From Cadophora sp. MPI-SDFR-AT-0126 (lineage: Eukaryota > Ascomycota > Leotiomycetes > Helotiales > Ploettnerulaceae), in assembly GCA_020747065.1 (NCBI GenBank), contig JAGMVK010000009.1:1550001-1614000 (forward strand): a stretch of DNA of 64,000 nt, given 5' to 3'. Under the pieces are notes generated by a model. It was not told the origin of the DNA, ran no database searches, and was given only the letters and a program-made list of their open reading frames with translations. The stretch's first letter is position 1, and each line of letters opens with the position of its first letter. The translations under genes were made by a program, and so were the position numbers. Positions 34,184 through 44,681 of the stretch are shown one piece after another.

Positions 34184-36320
34184 TTAATAAACCAAGGGCA
34201 AAGTAAAATCTGGGGGAATAAAATCACTTACACTTCCTAGACCCATAACCCTTCGGAGCTTCCCAAGGACCTGCAGTAACCACATTTTATCTCCCGAAAC
34301 ATTTCCACCATACGCCGGAAGTTGTCCGGCTCCACTCTCCGCAATCCCCACTATACACAGTACCCACAACAAGAACGGCTTGGGAAACGATACCCATAAT
34401 TCGGTCTCGCTTAAGATCTTCAGCGAGTACTTCACTCTAGTAGTCACTTTCGAGATGATGATGCTTTTTGGGCTAGGATAAGCTCGACGGAGAATGAGAT
34501 GGGTGTAGAGAAGACAAGTAGCATGCCATGTCCGCGTACATGCTCTCACGGAATCAGCCGCTCGAGCTTGGGTGGAGGATCCATGTTGTCGGACGTTATT
34601 CCGAGCTAATGACCAGATGGAAGCATTGATCTGACCTTCGAGTAGAAGCATTCCTTGAGAGTACTGCTGTCTCAATTCTTCTGTTGCTTCGCTTTTGGGA
34701 TTAGAGGTATAGATTCGAGAGGCGAGAGAAGAGATTTGGCGGACTCGGTGGAAGATGTAGGCTGTTATGTCGTCCATGCCTTCAAAGACTGTGACGGGGC
34801 CAGAAGGGAATGTATCAGGCCATTTTCCGTTCAATGCGTTGAAGAGAATCATCTCTTCATCGAGTGTTGGCTTTAGACGAGTAGGAATATTGGCTTGGAT
34901 GGAGAGGAAGCGCGGAGGTGACAGGTTTGCTGAAGCATGAGAGACGTCGACCCTGAATGTATAAGTTTATCTTTTGTTCCGTGGAAAGTCTCGTCTCATT
35001 CAATATACAAATCTCGAGGGCAGGGCTGACTGTACGCAGACTCACCATTGTATGAGCTTTTGCAGATAGCCTGTAAGACCATCTTCTTTCCTCGCCTTCC
35101 TGACTGCGATCAATCGCTCAAGACCATCGATATGCGTCGATTCGTTGGCAACATGGTTGGTAGCCGTCTATTACGACAAGTTGATCAGTTTGTAGACCAC
35201 TAATGAGATCGAGCCGAAATTTCCTAGAACGGAGATGGCTCAGCTACTCCACGTACCTCAAATGCACCCAAACAAGCAACGGCAGCGACATTAGCTTCAT
35301 GGATCTGTGCCTCAGGACTCTCAAGACTTGCAATGATATGACGGATAGCTTCGGCTTGATGATATGAGCATTCTGGAGGAAAAGGCGGCACCCGACCCAG
35401 CGTTAATGCACGATATGTGGCGCCTAGAAGTAATGTGCCGTGGAAGAAGGCGGGGCTGGCAGTTGCTTGCGTGAACCATGAGACTTCGGCTTGGATTCCC
35501 AAAGGTACGTTGAATCGAGCAACTTCATGGATGCCTTGGAGGATGGCCATCAGCGAGTGTGTTGCTTCACTTTCCTGTTGAGAATTGGGACATGGGATGT
35601 TGAGCCGAAGAGGACGATCACTGCCACTGAGATACGAGGGATACGACTTACTGAACTGAAGTAGTTGAAGAGAACGATGCTGAACGGGGAATGGACCTTG
35701 GAAGAACGGCTCTAATCCTGGATGGAGTTGAACCTGCATGCAAGTGCAGTCTGACTGTCGGGAGATTTGTTTGCTTTTTGCGGGACGACACAAGCAAGGA
35801 GGGTCTTGCTCCACTATTCTGGATGACCTGTTCGAGATGCTGGATGCCGTAAGCGAGTTGTCGTGGCTATCTGAAGGTGGCTTTGAAAGTGTGCCAGAGC
35901 CATGTAAAGAGGACGTCGGCGCACGCCACTGAAGCACCTGTACCTGGCTTGACTGGGTTGGATGTCGGAGAGCCTTATTTGGGTTACCTGTGGCTTGATT
36001 TCGTTTCTCGGTATGATATCTGCGCATTACATGAGATCGAGCTGCTCTTCTATTAGAAGACTTTGGGAGATTAGCGTCTATGAATTCGAAGTCGGTAGCC
36101 TCTTTGTTTGCCTCTTCCTTCAAACTGGGATAATGTTAGAGGCGTGTACATCACAGGAGGTCTATCAAACTTGCTCATTGAATTCTATTGTGTATCAGAT
36201 AAAAATCAGGAAGGAAAGTTCCGAGTAGTTGGACTGAGACTTACTCCTTGTCAAGGGTTGAAATGTTTTGAATAGCGGTTGTGGACCCCCTTTTTTTGTC
36301 GGAGGGCCATCACCTTCCAT
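34184..36320 (-). CDS. Fungal-specific transcription-factor-like protein without a zinc cluster
   Basis: Secure exons are 36123-35257, 35167-35046 and 34952-34184, which join in frame. The main frame lacks an ATG at its left end, so a first exon is needed; the best candidate is 36320-36245 (MEGDGPPTKKGG, GTAAGT donor), but the acceptor around 36125-36095 is unsettled. The total is about 600 aa. The N-terminal block FEFIDANLPKSSNRRAARSH followed by MRRYHTEKR is typical of a fungal group with a RSHxxR motif, a low-complexity linker and a C-terminal Fungal_trans_2-like region (PLGIQAEVSWFTQATASPAFF, HIDGLERLIAVRK, DDITAYIFHRVRQISSLASR). No Zn2Cys6 cluster is present. A nuclear regulatory role is inferred. 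Confidence 0.8.
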
Positions 36321-37067
36321 ATTTACTTTGTTGCGCGTAATTGGAGCTGTGATAGTATTGAAAGCGCCGATCTCGGTGACTTTCTTCCGAAGCAAAGCAA
36401 CCTTATCTATATTCTGATACTAGTATCAACGAGACAAAGAGTGCTGTGAACTCAAGCAAAGCAAAGAATTGAGAGACTTTGAATTAGGTGGTATCAAGCT
36501 CGACCTATCCATTGGAAGGGATCAACTCCGAGAAAGCACCCCAAGATCCGGCGCTTTTCTCAAGGATCTGTCTGCCGCGATGGCGTTTCGGCATAACGAT
36601 TAGACGATTGGTCATCCATATCAGATTGTATAATACGACGGATGGGCCTTAGACAACGTTCGATTGTATCTGCAATGTTGCTGACAAACGCGGGGACATT
36701 CGCCAAAGAGCGGGGACAACACGATTATGGTTGATGCACCCTTGCTGATTTCCTTTTCGGGTGAACAGTCTAAAGAACGCCACCTGAAGCAGACCCAATG
36801 AAGAAGAATAAGCTCAGAGCTTATCTAAGAGTACAGCCATGTCCAGAACAACATGGCGAGTATCTTTGGCGATCAAGAAGATTGTGGAGATTCACCATGC
36901 GGTGAAATGAGTAAGTTCGAGATCCAGGAAGTATGGATTCGCTTTCTTCGGAAAATGAGGTTGAGACTGTCAACGGGCACGGAAGCGGAATGAAAGTCCA
37001 TTTAAGGGACTGCGGGTCCTCAACTTACAGAATGAAAGTAAGAATTTCTTCCTTAGACTCCAGAACA
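36321..37067. promoter_or_regulatory. Divergent 5' region between the regulator and the bZIP gene
   Basis: About 750 bases between divergent starts. An in-frame ATG at 36933 could extend the bZIP protein by 45 residues. Confidence 0.45.
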
Positions 37068-37748
37068 ATGTCTCACGAGATGGACTTTTTCGATTGGCCT
37101 CAACTTGGCGAATTCTACGAACAAGATGACATCTCCGCTGGTCTCGAGAATATTCTCGTTCCCGAAACCAACGATATCGCCTCGTTGGCTTGGACTGATT
37201 ATTTCGCGTCGCCAAATGTAAGCATGATAAGTAATTCCGGTGAAGGGCAGAAGCTAATGTGAACGACAGCAATCACTCAACCAGACTCCAGCGCTCGCTC
37301 ATCGGAGCGGCTCGTCCTTCAGCAGTACTCAAGACTCGTGCCCATGTCAAGAAGGCGATGACTCTCAGAATGATGCAGCTGAGGAAGAAGCTGAGACTGG
37401 ACGCTCGTCTAGGTCATCTGGCAGGCCACGAACTCCACTTCACAGTGGTCGGGATCCTGTATTGAATCGAATCCAGGTAGTGTTTTCTCAAAGACAAGAG
37501 ACCTGCTGCTTACGCAGGCACAGCGACGCCGCACTCAGAATAGAAATTCACAGCGGATATACCGACAACGGAGAATCGAGGAGAGGCAAAGGTTTGAGGA
37601 GAGGGCTATCGCAGCTGAGGAAGCAACAAAGCAGCTCAGACAGCATCTCACAGAGTTACATTCAGTCATTGCCTGCTTGAGGTACCAGGTACAGCAGCTT
37701 GAAGCTGAGAAAGCCATCCTCCGAGGCAATTGTGAAGACCTTGGCTAG
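37068..37748 (+). CDS. bZIP transcription factor (short)
   Basis: Three exons, 37068-37217, 37270-37476 and 37518-37748, all join in frame and give 195 aa. The second intron is only 41 nt. MSHEMDFFDWPQL was preferred as start, with ATG 36933 an alternative. The C-terminal exon encodes the basic region RRRTQNRNSQRIYRQRR with the invariant Asn and Arg of fungal bZIPs, then a zipper with leucine-spaced heptads (LRQHLTELHSVIACL and QVQQLEAEKAIL). The N-terminal part is acidic with aromatic residues, as in activation regions. It acts in the nucleus as a dimer by family knowledge. Target genes are unknown. Confidence 0.85.
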
Positions 37749-38040
37749 GGACAGCGGATATATGGTTGAGTGAAACGACCGACTTGTTCGTTCTAGAGTG
37801 TTAGTTAATTGTGGGATGTAGGTGCAGTCGAGGAAGCAACATCCTAAAGTCACAGCAGACGTAGGGAATCCATTTTCCGCAACTCTTAGCGGTGTTCCGG
37901 GGTGTTGAGGAGTTTGAGAGCTGGACCCTAGCACTTTTCTGGCGTGATCGAATCTCACAAGAGGATGTTAGAGCGTTGATCGCATTGATCCTGTTGACCG
38001 AGTTTGATCCTGGAAATTGAAATACACTAGTCGAATAGAA
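37749..38040. other. Intergenic
   Basis: Short spacer downstream of the bZIP gene with nothing recognised. Confidence 0.4.
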
Positions 38041-39800
38041 AGTCATGCACCATGTGCTTGTTTAGAGAACTGGTTTAGGTTAGTCTGAGGTCCACATTTC
38101 CAATGCAGAGCAACCTTATCTCCATGACGAGCATATCTGTTCTTTGGGCCGCTGTAGTTGCCGCTTGAGCGGTCGTTCCAGAGTAGTGTGGACCGCCAGC
38201 AGAGATAATTTGCAAAGAGAATTGGAGGTCTTTCGTGGAGAGCCCCCTCTAATGACGGCATGTAAAAACAGTATTTCCAGGGCAAACACACACAGAGTCT
38301 CGAATCCCTTGGCGTTGACGGTGAGTAGGAAGGGGATGCATGAATCGTGGTCAATCTTAATTGCCACTTTTGATTGCGACAGATCTTTGGTGGCGACTAA
38401 CAGTGTATTCGTTGATGACAACACATGAGGATTGACTGGCAACCAAGTGACTGGGCAAAGATCATCATGATGTGGAATGCTGCATGGCCAGAAGTGACAC
38501 CAGTGACAGAGACAGATAGTGAAAAAGAAGGTATCGCCATCTGAAATGCTGCCAGGGTAAATCATGCCAGATTCATGCGGACAATTTCAGTTTGTAGACA
38601 TTTCGAGACGTTTGCTGACCTCCGCTGTAGCCATATCAGTGGGAGAGAAATACGCATCTGAGCAACATACCGAAAATGAGGCCCGTGGCAACATCGTCCG
38701 GCTGCCCAGGTTGATACGATATAGGTCTAGAATTTGTTGATCTAGGTACTGTGCTCAGTAAGCTTCTCTCATGGTCAACCTTTGGGATTCCCGATTCCCA
38801 TTCGGGGACCTTTGCCACGTTTCGCACGAGCGGCCCAGTGGTATTCACTCACCTGAGGGCTTCCAATACAACCAACAAGTTATGTGGGAGAGGTCTTCCG
38901 ACAAATCTGAGAGCAAGCAAACAGGGGTGGAATCCCTTGCTCTAAAATTCAACACATCCAACCGATAGGAATCGCGATTCGATTTGCCGATTTCTTCAGT
39001 AGCGTCATGGATGTGTTCGTAGGGAACGTAGTATCATCTTCCACTAACCATGGCTGCGGATTGGACTCTTCCACGGCTCGACAGAAAGAGGTAGGTATGC
39101 CGCCGGCACTCAGGTATTCACATGTTGTTTGTGGGTCCAACCTGGGTCGACATGATTCTACTGCGGCTGAGAGGATGCTCTTCCAGATTAGATCTCCTCT
39201 TTCTTCAAGTGGTATATCGTAGCATTGAGCGATCAATTCACAAACTTGTGGGAATCCGCCACTTGATCTTCCGTGGCCAGTACAATGTACCCAAGGATCA
39301 TCATGCCTGTCTGGTGACCATGCCGCACTCAATCGATAACAAATACTGTGTCGAAGTTGACTTCTTGAGATTCGGTTCCTGCGAGAACAAACATACGCTT
39401 CGATAATGTATCCACGAGATGTATGGGGGTCTGCAGGAGTACCTTGTTGGTCATTGGTAGGTACGATCGATACTTTGCTGTGCGGGGTTTCGAGACATTG
39501 TGTCGTCCCCTGACTTGAGAGACTGGTCGACAGACTCTGCTCGCCAGTTGACAAAGCCCATCAACGTAGCGAGGCTCCGTAGACAGATCATCTCGCGGAC
39601 GAGCCCAGCTGCATGGTTGTGTTCTCGATGACGGCGGGAAATGGCACCGCATCAGGACCTCGTGCCGTATGAGCAGACACAACGGGGACGTTGACCTCAA
39701 TCCATAAACTCTTCCATGCAGCGGATGTGGCTTTGGCAGCACCTAGCGGATAAGGGAAGACATGCCGTGGACTGAAGTCGTCCCTCAATCATTAATATAG
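38041..39800 (-). other. Coding-like fragments of an unidentified gene or pseudogene
   Basis: Minus-strand open stretches at 39554-38949 and 38565-38043 have protein-like composition, for example HDDPWVHCTGHGR, LEERGDLIWKSILSAAVES, GDTFFFTICLCHWCHFWPC and HHDDLCPVTWLPVNPHVLS. Neither long frame starts with ATG, and several plausible donor and acceptor sites lie between them (for example near 38855 and 38756). I could not join them into one model. It may be a multi-exon gene or a decayed one. No family was recognised. Confidence 0.4.
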
Positions 39801-40610
39801 GAAAAGTCGGCGATACAGGGAAAGTCAAAAAGGCGACATCCATAAGCGCAATCGCTTCAGCAGAGTCTTTTGTGAATCTGATTTGAGCTACAGACTGAGC
39901 CCACCTTGTACTTCGTCATTCTGAGTCTTCTGAAGACTTGGCTGAGCGATCAAACGAGCCGGTGGAGTAATCTTTTCCATGTAGTGTGATCTGTGAATTG
40001 AAAGCGTGATAAGCAGAAAGATATTGAACAGCGATTGTGATGAAGAAGTCCGATTCTCCAGCCCGTCCAGCTGACAACTTTTATCACAATCTTGCCCCAT
40101 CATACCGAAAAAGGACTTGATCGAAATAAGGAATAGATAGTGTCATCACTCAACACTGGTAGAGGATCGCCCGGATATCCGCCTGAGATTGTGCATAAAG
40201 CTGGATATCAGATTCCCCCGTATGCTGTTGATTGTTGGAAACGATGATCAAAGTACAAGTATCATGTATAGTATAGCTGTAGACGAATCCAAGGACAAAT
40301 TAGAAAATACTGCGCAAAACGAGTTGATAATTCTATGTGCGTCTATCAATATCTAGAAGTCTTTATGATACGGAGGCACGAGGAAGGTTGTATTCGGCAC
40401 ATGCGATTCGCGCGTCTTGGGTAGCGCGACGCGTGAAATGCCCCACTTTTCTTATCAGACTCACATGGAAATACTTCGGTCTCTTAACATCCACCGAGCA
40501 GCGCATCCCCGCCTCTGGTCACTCGAGAAGTGCAGATATCCACTAGATACCCAGGTATTTCACGATTTTGGTTACTTCAATAGTATACGCTCCCCTCACA
40601 TCAGAAGACT
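39801..40610. other. Intergenic before the F-box gene
   Basis: No supported gene. The last bases hold the leader of the F-box gene. Confidence 0.45.
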
Positions 40611-41593
40611 ATGGCCACAAAACAATGCCCATCCTTGCCCAACGAGCTCTGGACCCAAATACTGGAGAACCTTCGCGCCGATGAGGATCTGCCAACACTT
40701 TGGAAGAGTTGCCGGAATGTTAGCACAGTCTTCAGAGACACTGCAGAATCCATTTTTCGGGAGCAGCATCTACCAAAGACCAAGCTCTATTTCTTTCTAG
40801 GTACAAATGGTCTTGATATGGAGAGGATGTAAGCTTACTCAGAACAGGTGAGTTTCTACCAGATGGCAGTGACGAGGAGGACCACGAAGAACGGTACGAA
40901 GTTCGGCACCTACTAGCGGAGTTTAACTTCTCCTCGCTCTCGGAAGACAAAGCCACTGCTACTTTTACTCTCGATTCCGATGAGCTTCCCGAAAACCTAC
41001 ATCCAAGAGCAAGGAAGCGTTTACGGGAATATGTGAACAATTTGAATATCGAAGTACCCCGACATACTGTTCAGATTCGGCGAGACGTCAACGATGGGCC
41101 AATACCGGGCTTGATAGTTGACTACGATAAGCTGGAACTGAGCTGCGACTGGCGCGGGTTATTTGGCGCGTTTTACAGCGAGGAATACCTATATCACATG
41201 TTCACAGCGAAGGCACTTGAGGAGAGAGCTTCATGGCTGGCAGAACTCAAGTCGAAGGTCGATAGAGGAGTGCTTGACCCCATGAAAGTAATGACAGAGG
41301 CTCTCACGGCTTTTGCAGACGATTCCAAAGACTGCAGGAAGCTGGCGCGTAGAGCTCGGATATGTTGGCAATTCAAGAAGCATGATGGTACGGAATGGGA
41401 TTTTGGACGAGATGGTGATGAAGCTGAGGAGAAAAAGTGCCTGGCGGAGCTCCAGAAAATCAGGCATTTTGCCTCATTGGAAGATTTCAGTGACGAGGAA
41501 AGCGAGGAAGAGGACAATGATGAAGAGGAGGATGACTCGGAAGAAGATGAGGAGGACGAGTGGGAAGATACTGACAGTGAAGGAGATAATTGA
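40611..41593 (+). CDS. F-box-like protein with acidic C-terminus
   Basis: Two exons, 40611-40800 and 40848-41593, are joined by a 47-nt intron (GTACAA donor, AACAG acceptor, phase 1), 311 aa. The N-terminus CPSLPNELWTQILENLRADE with a following FRDTAESIFREQHL fits an F-box, the module that docks substrates to SCF ubiquitin ligases through Skp1. The middle has no recognised repeats. The last 45 residues are almost entirely Glu/Asp/Ser (for example DEESEEEDNDEEEDDSEEDE). The substrate is unknown. A nuclear or ribosome-related acidic interaction surface is possible but not shown. Confidence 0.8.
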
Positions 41594-42440
41594 ACCGACG
41601 GTTTATGACAATTACAACCGACATGAACGATTCACAATTTCCGCGAAGGATACCAGGGACAGATTTCTTGTCCGATAGAGGAGTTGGAGTTTCGGATTTA
41701 TTGATTTGAACCGAGCACAAATTTTCGAATGTTTTGACGACATTTGAATGTTGTGGAGGCTGAAGTGGGTGACAACGACGTCTTGGCAGGGGTACAATAC
41801 CATTTTCAAATGGATTCATAGGGAGCGAGCTTTGTAAGGTGCGGTTACTTCTATTGATGGGTTTCCAAATTCGGTTTTACTTCATCGATATCTCCTCGAA
41901 TTCTGTCGGCGATATCGAAACGTCTTCCTCGGCAGCCTTGTTAAATCAGCTGCATTCTGCTGATTAACAACTGATGAGGCCACAGCGAGCGCTGGTTGGT
42001 CGAAAAGGGTCACTGCTTTGATGATTACTGCAAGTGGGGAATGTTCATGCGGCAGAGAGTACATAATCAGTCGCTAAGTCATCATTACTGCAGTAAATAT
42101 TCGGCAGAGATATGAGCCTTTTGAATGGTCGTCGGAGTAGTTGCACAAGCGTCATGGCAGATGTCCCAACCTTTCAATGGTCAGTCACTTCGCCAAACAG
42201 TGGCCAATCAGAAGCTCTCTTGCCTGCAGCTGCCCTAGGCTTCATGTCTAGGCTTCATGTCCAGGACGAGAACGACAGTGTGGGCAGCCTGGCATGGCCC
42301 ATAAGGAACAGAGCAGTATTAAATAGAGTCTACTTCCTCTCATCAAGATCATAAATTCAATTCCTTCTCATCATAAAATACCCACATCAAATCCAAATCA
42401 CATCAAATCCTGAATCACAGCTCAAATCCAGCCAGCCAAA
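41594..42440. promoter_or_regulatory. Intergenic; promoter of the alcohol dehydrogenase
   Basis: The last 100 bases are rich in CAAATC/ACATCAAATCC repeats (two close copies near 42383-42410), a typical fungal leader. A TATTAAAT element lies near 42317. No other feature. Confidence 0.45.
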
Positions 42441-43728
42441 ATGACCATCTCAAACGCAGTCTACCGCGGCGTAGCAGGCGATGCTGCAGGAGCCGTAGTG
42501 AAGAGCTCAGTCAATATCTCAACCGACCTAGGCCCAAAAGAAGTCCTCATCAAAATCACCCACTCCTCTCTCTGCTACACGGATATTCACATGATGCCTT
42601 TCGGCGTCACACTTGGTCACGAAGGTGTCGGCATCATCGAGAAAGTCGGAAGTGAAGTCACGACCTTGAAGATTGGAGACCGCGCCGGTGGCGGATATCT
42701 CAGAAACGTAATCGATTGTCCTCTAATCTGAATTCCTGTACTTTGCTGACCTGATATCGATAGAGCTGTGGACATTGCAATTACTGCACCAAGGGCAAAG
42801 ACATATATTGCTACGAGCGCAACATCTTTGGAGAGAATGATACCGATGCCGGTACTTTCGCAGAGTATTGTACGTTCCTCCCATCCCTCCCATCCCAAAA
42901 TCACTGTACTAAACATCCCAGACATCGGCGTAGAATCATACGTGCACAAAATCCCCGACAACCTGCCATCCGAATACGCAGCACCACTCCAGTGCGCCGG
43001 CAGCACCGTCTACAACGCCATCACCTCCTCGGCGAAGACCGGCGATCGAGTCGGTATCCTCGGTATCGGCGGTCTCGGCCATCTCGCCATCCAGTTCTCC
43101 GCCAAGCTCGGCTTCGACACCATCGTATTTTCCACTACTTCTGAGAAGGAGGCTGAAGCCAAGAGTTTTGGTGCTTCGGAGTTCTATCTGCTGAGCGAGC
43201 CTGAAAAGATCACGAAGCCGGTGGATGTCTTGATTGTTACGGCTGGGAAGTATCCGGACTGGACGAAGTCAGTACATTCACATTCTTCGGAATCTACGCT
43301 AATGACTCCGCTAGGTTCATGAACAAAAACATCCTCGCTCGAGGCGGTGATATTGTCGCCCTCTCCGCACCAATCATGCCCATTGAACTCCCGTACGTAC
43401 TTCCTTACCCCCCTGCCCCACCTCACCTCATCCCATCCCATCCCAACCCAACCCACACCTCCTCCTCAAAGTCCAAACTACTCACTCACACACTCCCCCC
43501 TCCCCTCACAGGTCTTTCCCCTTCTTCTTCGAAACCTACAACTTCAAGTCCTCCCTCGTCGCCTCGCGCGGCATCCACGAGGACATGCTTAACTTCGCAG
43601 CTCGGACGGGCGTCCGGCCCGTGATTGAGAAGTTCGAGTTCACGCAGAAGGGCTTTGAGGAGGCGGTGGGGAAGATGAAGAGTGGGAGGATGAGGTATAG
43701 AGGTGTGCTTGTTGCTGCTGGAGCGTAG
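42441..43728 (+). CDS. Zinc-dependent alcohol dehydrogenase (MDR family)
   Basis: Five exons, 42441-42707, 42764-42869, 42922-43267, 43315-43392 and 43512-43728, join in frame to give 337 aa. Catalytic zinc ligands are visible in SSLCYTDIH and LGHEGVG. The structural zinc cysteines span the first junction in SCGHCNYCTKGKDIYC. The cofactor fold is GILGIGGLGHLAIQ. The third intron branch TACTAAAC is clear. Intron four is 119 nt, more than twice the others, and is a C-rich array. These enzymes oxidise alcohols or reduce aldehydes with NAD(P)H in the cytosol. The closest type is fungal ADH1/cinnamyl-type; the substrate is not determinable. Confidence 0.92.
43393..43511 (+). repeat. C-rich pyrimidine array inside ADH intron 4
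   Basis: The intron holds runs of CATCCC/CAACCC-like short repeats (about 43430-43460) followed by CT-rich sequence. Other introns of the gene are 47-56 nt. Confidence 0.7.
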
Positions 43729-44681
43729 TAGACTCGTTGGTGGAGATTTAGGAGGGGGGGTTTCATTCTGTATGGGTCTGGAACTGCTTTAGTGAGTGGG
43801 TGAGTGGGGAAGCGTGGCGTGCTGGGTCGGCTCTGAATGTCGTGGAGAATCATTCATACTGTAGAGCTTCGGTAATTTAAGCGAGGATTGTTTACGAAGT
43901 CCGGAAGTACACCATATCATGTACGAATCAAGCGTTGAAGATGCTCAATATAGATTCCTCCAATCAGAACTTATATTCTGGATTCATCTACCTCTTATCA
44001 CGAAGTCCCTCAGTTTCGGCTTCTTAATAAGAGACTTCATCATCATGAATGAAAATCGGTCCGGACACGATTCGAAGCTCTTTGCCCAAGCTGGAATTGA
44101 TTTTTCAAACGATGCAACCAATGGTATAAATTTCCTAACCATGTGCCAACTATTCGGACTGGTAGCATGCCCATTGCCAAATTGCGAGGTCCACGACAAA
44201 TGCCAACAAAACAGAAGGAGCAAAAAGGAAAGCCTCGGTGATTGTGTTGCATGCTGTTGCGGATAACAGAGAAGGTTGCCGGATAGAATGAATGACTCAT
44301 GCAAAGCCAATACAAGACAAGTAAATGAATTTCAATCAGCATGGTTTGCCTAGACGATTTGACACAATGGAAGTGAAGACCGAATGAGTGAGTAATTGAG
44401 TAAGATTAGCGAATGAGCCAGCAACGCCATAACTATAAGCTAAAAATAAGCTAATCCATTGCGACATGAGATGATCAGACGATCAACAGTAGAGTAGAGT
44501 AGTAAAATACCATCCACAATCAACGATCCCCAATGACAAAGTGGAAGGTACCATTTCTCCACCACTCCATACCATGATCATCAGTAATAACAGTAACCCA
44601 CCCCCAATGCAAGTAAGCAAGTAGAAAGCGAAAAGAAAAAGCTAAAGTCCAGTCATCCGCGTCAAATGCCACATAGCCCGC
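43729..44681. other. Intergenic between convergent genes
   Basis: About 950 bases at the 3' ends of the ADH gene and the fusion gene. Open frames at 43919-44342 resemble no family. Confidence 0.45.
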
